From Chitinophaga sp. CF418 (lineage in GTDB: Bacteria > Bacteroidota > Bacteroidia > Chitinophagales > Chitinophagaceae), in NCBI RefSeq assembly GCF_900142925.1, contig NZ_FRCN01000008.1, forward strand, positions 1 through 64,000: DNA of 64,000 nt, in the 5' to 3' direction. Under the pieces are notes generated by a model, which was not told the origin of the DNA, searched no databases, and saw nothing but the letters and a program-made list of their open reading frames with translations. A program made the translations under genes and the position numbers. Within the stretch, counting starts at the first letter, position 1. Every line of letters begins with the position of its first letter. This document shows positions 53,715 to 62,632 of this stretch, piece after piece.

Positions 53715-55154
53715 TCAGTGTTTGGGTGCTGGTCTCTGTATTACTATTGAGCTGTATAACTGCAGATATTCTTCCGCTGCAGTATCCCATGAGTGGTCAA
53801 GCTGCATGATGGTTTCACAGATATCATGCAATTTTTCAGTATCTCCGTACAACTCTACAGCCCGACCTACTGCAAGACAGGCATCCCATGCAGCTGCATG
53901 TATAAAGCGGATACCAAATCCCTTAGGATCACCGAAGTCTGTTACAGTATCTTTTAATCCTCCTACACTGCGAACAATGGGGACTGTACCGTATCTCAAT
54001 GCATACATCTGGTTCAATCCGCATGGTTCCACCCGGCTTGGCATCAGCAAAAAGTCACTGCCTGCGTAAATTCTATGTGACAGTGCTTCATCATATCCAA
54101 ACTGCACATTAAAATTGGCTTCAGTATATATTCTTGTCTGCTGCAATGACCATTCCACATGTGGATCGCCACTTCCCAACAATAGAAAATTCACTTGTTG
54201 TTTCTGCTCATAGATAGACCTGCCAATGATTTCAGGCAAGAGGTCTGCTCCTTTTTCCCCTACGAGACGGCCAATAAAGGATATTAGCGGGAGTTCCGGA
54301 TCGAGGTTGAATTGCTCACATAATTGTTGCTTTATGTCGCGCTTTCCTTTTACGAATGTTTGCTTATCATAGTGAACTGGTAGCATAGGATCTGTAGCAG
54401 GGTCCCAGATCACAGTATCTATACCATTTAATATACCAACAGCTTTACCCCTTTCATAGTTCAGTAAATCCTCCAAACCGTTGGCGCCGGTATATAATTC
54501 TTCGAGGTAATTGGGTGACACCGTCGTGAACCGCCATGCACATTTGATAGCGGCGGCAAGCGGATTAATTGCTCCCTCCCAGCCGAGTAATCCGGCTTTC
54601 CAGAGATCGAAGCCAGGTAGCTGGTACAACCTGTCCCAGCCAAACTGACCCTGGTATTGGGCATTATGTATCGTTAAAACAGTAGCGATATTTCTTAAAC
54701 GCTCATACTTGTAAGCGTGGGTCATCATAAATGGGATCAACCCGGTGTGGTGATCATGTACATGCACAACGTCCGGCTGATGCTGCCATTCATTCAGCCA
54801 GTCAAGTACAGCTACCTGGAAGGCCAGGAAGCGTTCCGTATCATTGTAATAGCCATACACTCTTTCGGTGTCCAGCAGCCCCGGGATATCGACCATATAA
54901 AGATCAAATCCAAGCATATTGGTAACCTCTCTCCAAACATTGAAGTGGTACCAATTATGCCCTAACCAGCAACCGCCCTGGTGGACCAGTTCAAATTCGT
55001 GTGTGTGAAAGAAACGGGTATTGTATGCAGGCATCACCACCTTGGCTATATGCCCTGCCTGGAACTGGTACTTAGGCAATGCCCCTACCACATCGGCCAG
55101 ACCTCCTACTTTTGCTACAGGGTAACACTCCGCGCTAACGTGTAAAATCTCCAT
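53715..55154 (-). CDS. glgA: Glycogen synthase (ADP-glucose type)
   Basis: A 479-residue GT5 enzyme extending alpha-1,4-glucan from ADP-glucose. The N-terminal KVGGLADVVGALPK (about residues 15-28) binds ADP-glucose. The second Rossmann domain contains SFIGRLVGEKGADLLPEII (about 288-306) and the catalytic-loop SRVEPCGLNQMYALRYGTVPIVR (about 375-397). Length is standard. It is the first gene of a glgA-glgC operon with a recognisable promoter. Glycogen serves as carbon reserve; branching and debranching genes are not here. Confidence 0.95.
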   Translation of the reverse strand: MEILHVSAECYPVAKVGGLADVVGALPKYQFQAGHIAKVVMPAYNTRFFHTHEFELVHQGGCWLGHNWYHFNVWREVTNMLGFDLYMVDIPGLLDTERVYGYYNDTERFLAFQVAVLDWLNEWQHQPDVVHVHDHHTGLIPFMMTHAYKYERLRNIATVLTIHNAQYQGQFGWDRLYQLPGFDLWKAGLLGWEGAINPLAAAIKCAWRFTTVSPNYLEELYTGANGLEDLLNYERGKAVGILNGIDTVIWDPATDPMLPVHYDKQTFVKGKRDIKQQLCEQFNLDPELPLISFIGRLVGEKGADLLPEIIGRSIYEQKQQVNFLLLGSGDPHVEWSLQQTRIYTEANFNVQFGYDEALSHRIYAGSDFLLMPSRVEPCGLNQMYALRYGTVPIVRSVGGLKDTVTDFGDPKGFGIRFIHAAAWDACLAVGRAVELYGDTEKLHDICETIMQLDHSWDTAAEEYLQLYSSIVIQRPAPKH

Positions 55155-55177
55155 GCTAAATGATTATAACTGTTCTT

Positions 55178-55208
55178 TTAAATTACCTTGTAAAAAGCAT
55201 ATTACAAA
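55178..55208 (-). promoter_or_regulatory. glgA promoter (TTTG, 19 bp, TAATTTAA)
   Basis: Minus strand: TTTG at 55208-55205, exactly 19 bp, then TAATTTAA at 55185-55178 (two mismatches from TAnnTTTG). It predicts a leader under 20 bases before the ATG at 55154. Confidence 0.45.
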
Positions 55209-55461
55209 GGATTCTCCAAATTTTATTTGGTTGCGCCCATCCTGCAATACACTGCTGATCTAAATCCTGAGTGTGGTGTAATTTAAACCAATCTCTTTAT
55301 ATAACATCACATTTGAACAAGCGTTTTTTTAATCCCCCCGTTACAGTTAGTTTCCTGTTATTGTCCCATTATCCCCTCATATGGGGCCGGCTGGCCCCGA
55401 AATGCGGAATACTCCGTATAAAAGCATAATGCATTACCTTCGGAGAAAGATTCACTTCGTT

Positions 55462-56370
55462 ATGGATTTTGGTCGTGTTGATCCGGCTCTGCTGGATGAA
55501 ATAGATTTCAAACTGCCGGCTGAACCGGCGTTTAATAAAATCGCTCTCAAGGGGAAACCTGTTAAGCAACCAAAGATCTACCTGGGTTGTGCAAAATGGG
55601 GCCGTAAGGAATGGATCGGGAAGATCTATCCCAAAGGCACCAAAGAAGCCAACTTCCTGGATGAGTATGTACATCACTACAACAGCATTGAGCTGAATGC
55701 TACCCATTACAAGATATATGGCCCCGAAGCCATCGAAAAATGGGATGTCCGCGCCCAGGGAAAGGATTTTAAATTCTGCCCTAAAGTACCGCAGTCTATC
55801 AGCCATTACAGCAACCTCATAGATGCCAGCCTCCAGACCACTTCCTTCCTGGAAGGTATCCTCGCCTTTGGCGACCATCTGGGGCCTATCTTTTTGCAGG
55901 TCAGCGATAAATATTCCCCTAAAAGAAAGGATAACCTGTTCCGCTACCTGGAAAGCCTGCCAAAAGACCTGCAGTTCTTCCTGGAAGTACGGCATCCGGA
56001 CTGGTTCAGCGACGCCGCCACAAGAGACGAGCTATTCAACACCCTGCATAAACTCAATGTAGGCGCTATTATTACCGATACCTCAGGCCGGCGGGACTGT
56101 GCCCACATGCATATGCCCATTGCCAAAGCCTTTATCCGTTTTGTGGGCAACAGCCTGCATCCCACCGATTACGTCCGTATCGACGACTGGGTGAACCGTA
56201 TGCACTACTGGCTCCAACAAGGCCTGAAAGAGCTTTATTTCTTCATGCACATGCATGATGAGGCTTATTCTCCCGAACTGACCGTTTACCTGGTGGACAA
56301 GTTTAAGGAGGTGTGCGGCATACAATTGCAGAAACCGGAGTTCATCGCCCAGCAGAATTCCCTGTTCTGA
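55462..56370 (+). CDS. DUF72 protein
   Basis: A 302-residue soluble protein of the DUF72 (YecE-like, TIM-barrel) family. Visible: IYLGCAKWGRKEWIGKIYP (about residues 36-54), NSIELNATHYKI, WDVRAQGKDFKFCPKVPQSISH (about 93-114) and FLEVRHPDWFS. The start is the ATG at 55462. Earlier in-frame ATGs (55381, 55429) lie in a GC-rich hairpin zone before a TACCTTCG promoter-like element at 55435-55442. The biochemical function of DUF72 is unknown. Confidence 0.85.
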   Translation: MDFGRVDPALLDEIDFKLPAEPAFNKIALKGKPVKQPKIYLGCAKWGRKEWIGKIYPKGTKEANFLDEYVHHYNSIELNATHYKIYGPEAIEKWDVRAQGKDFKFCPKVPQSISHYSNLIDASLQTTSFLEGILAFGDHLGPIFLQVSDKYSPKRKDNLFRYLESLPKDLQFFLEVRHPDWFSDAATRDELFNTLHKLNVGAIITDTSGRRDCAHMHMPIAKAFIRFVGNSLHPTDYVRIDDWVNRMHYWLQQGLKELYFFMHMHDEAYSPELTVYLVDKFKEVCGIQLQKPEFIAQQNSLF

Positions 56371-56472
56371 TGCGGCCAGCACGCGGCACCAAATGGAACT
56401 TAATTCGGATTGTAGTTGTGTCCCAACTTTCTAAATATTAATTTTACTCTCTGAAAAGGGAAGTTTAATAAT

Positions 56473-59403
56473 ATGCGAGAACAGCTTAGGGACTTGGCCC
56501 GTGATCTGACGGGTACACTATATGACGATGACACCATGCGTACCCTATACGCCACCGATGCATCAGCCTACCGTGAAATGCCACTGGCTGTGGCTATTCC
56601 GGCAAATGAACAGGATATAAAGACATTGATCGCTTTTGCCCGCGCCAATAAAACCTCACTCATCCCCCGTACTGCTGGTACTTCCCTCGCAGGACAGGTA
56701 GTCGGAAACGGGATTATAGTAGATGTTTCAAAAACTTTCACTAAGATACTGGAAATCAATACAGAAGAACATTGGGTAAGGGTACAGCCAGGCGTCATCA
56801 GAGACGAGCTGAACATGTTCCTCAAGCCCTATGGCTTCTACTTCGGACCAGAAACCTCCACCGCCAACAGGGCGATGATAGGCGGAATGGTCGGTAATAA
56901 CTCCTGCGGTTCCAACTCGGTGGTATACGGCAGCACCCGTGAACACCTGCTGGAAGTAAAGGCTATACTCAGTGACGGGTCAGACGTGGTCTTCAATACC
57001 ATTTCAGCCGACGAGTTCCATGCCCGCTGTGAAAAGAATGACGGCAGCCTGGAAACAACCGTATACCGTCAGGTCCGTACCATGCTGGGCAACCATAGCA
57101 ACCAGGAAGAGATCCGCAGGGAATTTCCCAAACCCAGCATCACCCGCCGTAACACCGGGTATGCCGTAGACCTGCTGCTGGAAACAGCCCCTTTCACTGC
57201 CGGCAAAGAAGACTTTAACTTTTGTAAACTGATCGCAGGTTCTGAAGGTACCCTTGCCTTCCTGACAGAGATCAAAGTAAACATATCACCACTGCCGCCC
57301 AAAGAAACCGGGCTGCTCTGCATACATTTCAATAACATCGACGAGTCCCTGCGCGCAAATATTATTGCTATGCAATTTAAACCAAGCGCCAGTGAACTGA
57401 TTGACCACTACATACTGGAATGTACCAAGGATAACATTGAGCAGAGCAAGAACCGCTTCTTTGTACAGGGTGACCCTGGCGCCATCCTCGTTGTGGAATT
57501 CTGCCGGGATACCCGGGAAGCCATTACGGAAGTCGCCGACCGGCTTATTGCGGAATTACAGGCGGCCGGACTGGGGTATCACTTCCCCCTGCTGTTCGGT
57601 GAGGACACCAAAAAGATATGGACACTGCGTAAAGCCGGCCTGGGACTACTGAGTAACCTGCCTGGCGACGAAAAAGCCGTTCCTGTCATCGAGGATACCG
57701 CTATCGATATCGATGACCTCCCGGCTTATATCCGCGATTTCAACGATATCCTGAAGCAATATGGCCTCTACGCCGTCCATTATGCACATGCCGGTAGCGG
57801 CGAAATTCACCTCCGTCCTATCATCAACCTGAAAACGGAAGAAGGTAATCTCCTGTTCAGGAAGATCGCGGAAGAAATAGCCACCCTGGTAAAGAAATAT
57901 AAAGGCTCCCTCAGTGGAGAACATGGCGACGGCCGTCTGCGTGGTGAATTCATCCGCCAGATGATCGGTGAGAAAAACTATACCCTCTTACGTGAGCTGA
58001 AATACACCTGGGACCCCGAGAATATCTTCAATCCAAATAAGATCGTTGATACCCCCAGCATGAACAGCATGCTGCGGTATGAACCCGGACAGAAAGTTCC
58101 TCAGCTGAAGACCGTATTCCACTTCCCGCAACAGACCGTTCTCCAGCATGCGGAACAATGTAATGGCTCCGGCGACTGCCGTAAAACAGAAAAAAGCGGT
58201 GGTACCATGTGCCCCAGCTACATGGCTACCCGCAATGAAAAAGACACTACCCGTGCCAGGGCGAACATCCTCCGGGAATTCCTGACGCATTCCAATAAAG
58301 AGAACCGTTTCGATCATAAAGAGATCTATGAAGTACTGGACCTCTGCCTGGCTTGTAAAGGCTGTAAGTCAGAATGTCCTTCTAACGTAGATATGGCCAA
58401 ACTGAAAATGGAGTTCCTCCAGCATTATCACGATGCCAATGGTGTTCCGTTCAGGGCAAAACTGATCAGCAATTTCAACCGCATGAATGGCCTGGCCGCT
58501 ATAGCGCCGGGTATTTATAACTGGATGGTGAATACGCCGCTTACCGGTAACCTGATTAAGAAAACTTCCGGCTTTGCACAGAAACGCTCCCTGCCGGAAC
58601 TGCAATCCACTACGCTCAGAAGCTGGTTCAAAAAACAGTGGCCCCGTGAAAAGACGCCGCTATCTGCCGTTAAGAAAAAGGTATACCTGTTCTGCGATGA
58701 ATTTACCAATTTCAACGACACGCATATCGGTATTAAGGCCGTTAAACTGTTGCACCGCCTGGGCTATGATGTAGAAATGATCGAACATCCTGAAAGCGCC
58801 CGCGCCTGGATGTCAAAAGGATTGCTGCGTAAGGCCCGCAACTTCGCAGAGGAAAACGTACGCATCTTCAGTGAGATCATTAATAACGATGTGCCATTAC
58901 TGGGCGTAGAGCCTTCAGCCATCCTCAGCTTCCGGGACGAATATCCTGACCTGGTAAGGGAAGAACTGAGAGAAAAGGCTAAGAAACTTTCTCCGGATGT
59001 ATTCCTGATAGATGAATTCCTGAGTAAAGAAGCTGCTGCCGGCAATCTCCCTGCCACGCTCTTTACCAGTGAGAAAAAGCAGATCAAACTGCATGGTCAC
59101 TGTCAGCAGAAGGCATTGTCCACCCCACTGCACAGTAAAAATATCCTGTCACTGCCCGCTAACTATTCCGTGGAGATCATTCCTTCCGGCTGTTGCGGTA
59201 TGGCCGGTTCTTTTGGATATGAGAAAGAGCATTATGACCTTTCTATGCAGATCGGTGAGCTGGTATTATTCCCGGCGGTGCGTAATGCAGCGGAGGAAAC
59301 GATCATTGCAGCCCCCGGCACCAGCTGCAGGCACCAGGTAAAAGACGGCACCGGCCGTAAATCCATGCACCCGGTGGAGATCCTGTATGATGCATTAGTA
59401 TAA
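56473..59403 (+). CDS. FAD-linked oxidase fused to a 4Fe-4S (GlpC-like) protein
   Basis: A 976-residue fusion of a D-lactate/glycolate-dehydrogenase-type flavoprotein and an iron-sulfur partner. The FAD-binding (PCMH) domain (about residues 20-270) has PRTAGTSLAGQVVGNGIIVDVS. The FAD-oxidase C-terminal domain (about 280-535) includes HYAHAGSGEIHLRPI and GSLSGEHGDGRLRGEF. Two [4Fe-4S] motifs follow (about 555-645: CNGSGDCRK...MCPSY and CLACKGCKSECPS). A CCG (heterodisulfide-reductase-like) domain lies at about 870-930 (GHCQQKA, SGCCGMAGSFG). It oxidises a 2-hydroxy acid, electrons passing to the membrane chain. Substrate inferred, not certain. Confidence 0.92.
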   Translation: MREQLRDLARDLTGTLYDDDTMRTLYATDASAYREMPLAVAIPANEQDIKTLIAFARANKTSLIPRTAGTSLAGQVVGNGIIVDVSKTFTKILEINTEEHWVRVQPGVIRDELNMFLKPYGFYFGPETSTANRAMIGGMVGNNSCGSNSVVYGSTREHLLEVKAILSDGSDVVFNTISADEFHARCEKNDGSLETTVYRQVRTMLGNHSNQEEIRREFPKPSITRRNTGYAVDLLLETAPFTAGKEDFNFCKLIAGSEGTLAFLTEIKVNISPLPPKETGLLCIHFNNIDESLRANIIAMQFKPSASELIDHYILECTKDNIEQSKNRFFVQGDPGAILVVEFCRDTREAITEVADRLIAELQAAGLGYHFPLLFGEDTKKIWTLRKAGLGLLSNLPGDEKAVPVIEDTAIDIDDLPAYIRDFNDILKQYGLYAVHYAHAGSGEIHLRPIINLKTEEGNLLFRKIAEEIATLVKKYKGSLSGEHGDGRLRGEFIRQMIGEKNYTLLRELKYTWDPENIFNPNKIVDTPSMNSMLRYEPGQKVPQLKTVFHFPQQTVLQHAEQCNGSGDCRKTEKSGGTMCPSYMATRNEKDTTRARANILREFLTHSNKENRFDHKEIYEVLDLCLACKGCKSECPSNVDMAKLKMEFLQHYHDANGVPFRAKLISNFNRMNGLAAIAPGIYNWMVNTPLTGNLIKKTSGFAQKRSLPELQSTTLRSWFKKQWPREKTPLSAVKKKVYLFCDEFTNFNDTHIGIKAVKLLHRLGYDVEMIEHPESARAWMSKGLLRKARNFAEENVRIFSEIINNDVPLLGVEPSAILSFRDEYPDLVREELREKAKKLSPDVFLIDEFLSKEAAAGNLPATLFTSEKKQIKLHGHCQQKALSTPLHSKNILSLPANYSVEIIPSGCCGMAGSFGYEKEHYDLSMQIGELVLFPAVRNAAEETIIAAPGTSCRHQVKDGTGRKSMHPVEILYDALV

Positions 59404-59423
59404 CAGCACTTTGTTACAACATA

Positions 59424-59460
59424 AAAGGCAGACCCATCACAGGTCTGCCTTTCCGTTTTT
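59424..59460. terminator. Terminator after the FAD/Fe-S oxidoreductase gene
   Basis: Eleven-bp arms AAAGGCAGACC and GGTCTGCCTTT, 7-base loop, then CCGTTTTTAAA. It lies 20 bp after the stop codon; the convergent inositol oxygenase gene ends 17 bp further on and may share it. Confidence 0.85.
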
Positions 59461-59476
59461 AAACACAAATGGCAAT

Positions 59477-60361
59477 TTATAACCTGATTGTAACAGGTAA
59501 ATATTTTGCTATAAGATCCTCATAGTATGGCTTTAATTCGCTTATTACAGGAGGTTTAGGACTCTTTGAATAGAGGTCGTACGGATTGAATTTCTTCACC
59601 CATTCAAACATTTCATAGTCATGCTCATTCATCAGATGCGCGTAGGCGTCCTCACGATGCTGTGCGTAGAAAGAGTGATAACGGATCATGTATAACGCCG
59701 GTTCAGGCAGATAATCCTTCATCATCTGGTAAAGATATTCGTCATGTCCCCATGACATGTCCACTTGATTCAGTCCGCAGTTGGGGCTATATACCCCGTA
59801 TTTGGTATTATAACGTTCATCCTTTGCATCAGGATTGTCGGCAAAGAATTCAGGATATACTATTTTATCGGAGTGCTGGCAGCCTACCGGGAAGGTATCT
59901 CCCACTACGGCCCATTGCGGTTCCCCAAAAAGGCAAAGCACCTTGCCCATATCATGGATGAAGCCGGTCAGTACGAACCAGTCAGGATGACCGTCGGCCC
60001 TGATCGCTTCCGCCGTCTGCAACAGGTGTTGTAACTGATCCAGTTCAATGTCCGGATCAGAATCGTCCACGAGGGTGTTCAGGAACTCCATTGCACCCCA
60101 AACCGGCATTTCCTTTCTGCTGAAAGCCAGGAACTCTTTCTTCTTCTCCTGCACGAAATCGTAAGTCTGATATTTATGATTCAGGCGGTAGAACTCGCGC
60201 ACGGTGTCCCTGCCCGGATTGTCATAATTCCTGTATTCCTCTTTGGATCTGGCCGTTTCTGCAACCCCTGGCTCGGGATAGCGCAATACCACATCATCTT
60301 CCCATTGTTCTATACTCTGCAATGGATTTAATTCTTCACCAGAAAAGTTGTTTGCATTCAT
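59477..60361 (-). CDS. Inositol oxygenase (MIOX)
   Basis: A 294-residue non-heme di-iron oxygenase cleaving myo-inositol with O2 to D-glucuronate. It strongly resembles eukaryotic MIOX: FRNYD-like YRNYDNPGRDTVREFYRLNHKYQTYDFV (about residues 43-70), VDDSDPDIELDQLQHLLQTAEAIRADGHPDWF (about 103-134), the metal-binding LTGFIHDMGKVL (about 137-148), FPVGCQHSDKIVYPEFF and MSWGHDEYLYQ, the later His residues, and a final PYYEDLIAKYLP. Length matches the family. It is convergent to the oxidoreductase gene; a sodium:solute symporter gene lies upstream on the same strand. Confidence 0.95.
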   Translation of the reverse strand: MNANNFSGEELNPLQSIEQWEDDVVLRYPEPGVAETARSKEEYRNYDNPGRDTVREFYRLNHKYQTYDFVQEKKKEFLAFSRKEMPVWGAMEFLNTLVDDSDPDIELDQLQHLLQTAEAIRADGHPDWFVLTGFIHDMGKVLCLFGEPQWAVVGDTFPVGCQHSDKIVYPEFFADNPDAKDERYNTKYGVYSPNCGLNQVDMSWGHDEYLYQMMKDYLPEPALYMIRYHSFYAQHREDAYAHLMNEHDYEMFEWVKKFNPYDLYSKSPKPPVISELKPYYEDLIAKYLPVTIRL

Positions 60362-60499
60362 AATTCGTGGATAATTGAAATGTTGGAGAATAGATCGTCT
60401 GCACTTCTAATTTACATATTTCAATCGATTTCCACAAATAATATATGCGGGTAAATATGCTCTCAGGTGGATGACCATTGTGGCCTCCGGAGAGGGTCT

Positions 60500-60662
60500 G
60501 TATTCGGTATGTATTCGGTAGAGATCCGGTGGAGACCATAGCCTACAGGCTCCTTACTATAGCTTTACAGGCACTGTTCTATAGCGTTCGCTATAGAACA
60601 GCAGGTGTAATGCATGACTATAGCGCCTATAGCTAGGGCGTCGCAGTATAGTCGAAGCGAAT
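60500..60662. repeat. Palindrome-rich TATAG element
   Basis: A non-coding patch holding an 11-bp tandem duplication (GTATTCGGTAT at 60500 and 60511), a perfect 13-bp hairpin with 2-base loop (CTGTTCTATAGCG, 60574-60586, with CGCTATAGAACAG, 60589-60601), and several other TATAG-containing words up to about 60655. No coding frame of interest. It lies upstream of MIOX and downstream of the symporter gene. Confidence 0.55.
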
Positions 60663-60716
60663 CTCATGCGAAGTCTGACCGGATTTGTACCACGGGAGTA
60701 GATCATGTCTTACAAA

Positions 60717-60750
60717 AAAGGCGTCCTGATACAGTTATCAGAACGCCTTT
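60717..60750 (-). terminator. Terminator after the symporter gene
   Basis: AAAGGCGT-CCTGATA / TATCAG-A-ACGCCTTT stem with CAGT loop, A- and T-runs on both sides, 27 bp past the symporter stop. It reads on the minus strand and should limit read-through into MIOX. Confidence 0.8.
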
Positions 60751-60776
60751 TTATAAACATATAGTCTGTTTAACGG

Positions 60777-62468
60777 CTACCAGAATACAGTATACAAAGC
60801 TGCCAATACACCCATGATGATCACGCTTCCTACAATAAAGCCCGGAGAGCTCTTGAACAAAGACCGGTCAATCTCTATCACACGTTTCTGCAACTTGCTC
60901 CTGCTGTCTACCAATGTGATGATGATCATCAGCGACACAAGCACTACAAACACCATGGTCATACGGTCGAGGAACGGAATTTCATATACGCCGTTTTCAT
61001 TAGGCACCGCCAGCCCCAGGTTATACAAGGGAGACAGGTCCATCCATAAAGGCAGGAACTTCAGCAGGGTAGATAATGGTATGGTCAGCACTGCCGCTGC
61101 CAGGGCAGCTTTCGAAGTGGTCCGTTTCCAAAAGAAGCCCAACAGGAAGATCGCCAGTACCCCCGGGGAAATAAAGCCCACATAGTCCTGTATAAACTGG
61201 TAGGCCTGATCCAGCGTGGTTAAGGCCGGAGCCACCAGGCTGGCTATCACCATGGCTACGATCACCGTGATACGGCCCACTTTCACCAGCTGCTTTTCAG
61301 AAGCCTCTTTGTTGAAATAACGGTGATAAATATCCAGCGAGAAAATAGTAGAGATACTGTTTGCCTTACCCGCCAATGATGCAACGATTGCAGCTGTTAA
61401 TGCGGCAAAGGCCAGTCCTTTCAGTCCTTCCGGCAGCAGGTTCATTAAGGTCGGATACGCCTGATCCGGTTTTATCACGCCTGCAGCGTTGCGAAGTTCC
61501 TCGTTGAACACACCTTCCTGGAACAGCACATAAGCGGTAATACCCGGCAGTACGGCTATCACAGGGATCAACAGTTTCAGGAATGCAGCAAACAGAATAC
61601 CGCTGCGGGCTGTTTTGAGATCAGCTCCGAGGGCACGCTGAATGATGTACTGGTTACATCCCCAGTAATTCAGGTTATTGATCCACATACCGCCTATCAG
61701 TACAGACAGACCTGGCAGGTCCTTATAATAGTTATGTTCTTTCGAGAAGATCATGTGGAAATGGGAATCTGCCTTTTCACGCACCAGTGATAATCCTTTC
61801 AGGATATTCTCACCATACCCGAAATGAGTGGATACCATGCGTAAAGCCAGGTAGGTAGTAGCCAGTCCGCCGACGATCAGTACAAACACCTGTATCACGT
61901 CTGTATAACCGATCACCTTCATCCCTCCCAGCGTCACAATCACGGCAAAAACAGACAGGCCGACGATACACCAGAGGAATGGTATACCGGAAATAGCAGT
62001 GATGGCCAGCGCACCCAGGTAAATAATGGATGTCAGGTTCACAAATACGTATACCAGCAACCAGAAAATGGCCATTATAGTGCTCACAGTGGAATTATAA
62101 CGTTCCAGCAGAAACTGTGGCATGGTGTAGATCTTATTCTTCAGATACACCGGGATAAAAAATACCGCCACAATAATGAGCGTGGCGGCAGCCATCCATT
62201 CATAGGTGGAAATAGCCAGTCCGAGGGCAAACCCCGATCCCGACTGTCCTATAAAGTGCTCCGCCGAAATATTGGAGGCGATCAGGGAGGCCCCTATCGC
62301 CCACCAGGTAAGAGAACCTTCGGCCAGGAAAAAGTCTTTGGTACTGGTTGTTTTTGCCCGCTTACGCTGGTAGATATAGTAACCATACCCGGCCACAATA
62401 ACGAAATAGACTAAGAATACCAGGTAGTCCCAGTACTTTAAGTGGTGTGTATCAGTCAATTGATTCAT
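60777..62468 (-). CDS. Sodium:solute symporter (SSS family)
   Basis: A 563-residue inner-membrane transporter with about 13-14 helices of the SSS/SLC5 family. KDFFLAEGSLTWWAIGASLIASNISAEHFIGQSGSG (about residues 44-79) and the Na+-site segment FAALTAAIVASLAGKANSISTIFSLDIYHRYF (about 354-385) are hallmarks. Its closest look is to sugar/inositol type symporters (SGLT/YidK-like). With MIOX downstream, inositol or a related polyol is a fair but unproven substrate. It ends in its own terminator, so co-transcription with MIOX is doubtful. Confidence 0.9.
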   Translation of the reverse strand: MNQLTDTHHLKYWDYLVFLVYFVIVAGYGYYIYQRKRAKTTSTKDFFLAEGSLTWWAIGASLIASNISAEHFIGQSGSGFALGLAISTYEWMAAATLIIVAVFFIPVYLKNKIYTMPQFLLERYNSTVSTIMAIFWLLVYVFVNLTSIIYLGALAITAISGIPFLWCIVGLSVFAVIVTLGGMKVIGYTDVIQVFVLIVGGLATTYLALRMVSTHFGYGENILKGLSLVREKADSHFHMIFSKEHNYYKDLPGLSVLIGGMWINNLNYWGCNQYIIQRALGADLKTARSGILFAAFLKLLIPVIAVLPGITAYVLFQEGVFNEELRNAAGVIKPDQAYPTLMNLLPEGLKGLAFAALTAAIVASLAGKANSISTIFSLDIYHRYFNKEASEKQLVKVGRITVIVAMVIASLVAPALTTLDQAYQFIQDYVGFISPGVLAIFLLGFFWKRTTSKAALAAAVLTIPLSTLLKFLPLWMDLSPLYNLGLAVPNENGVYEIPFLDRMTMVFVVLVSLMIIITLVDSRSKLQKRVIEIDRSLFKSSPGFIVGSVIIMGVLAALYTVFW

Positions 62469-62632
62469 ATCTGGAAATTAAAATCCGCAGATAGCTGTCT
62501 GCAGACCGTGGCATTAAGTTAGATAGTATTAAAAGCTGGGCAAGATACTCAAATAAGCATTATTTCAATAGTCTGCCGATATAAATGACAGTATGCCCTG
62601 AACCGGTGGACGATTTTTACATATATTTAGGC

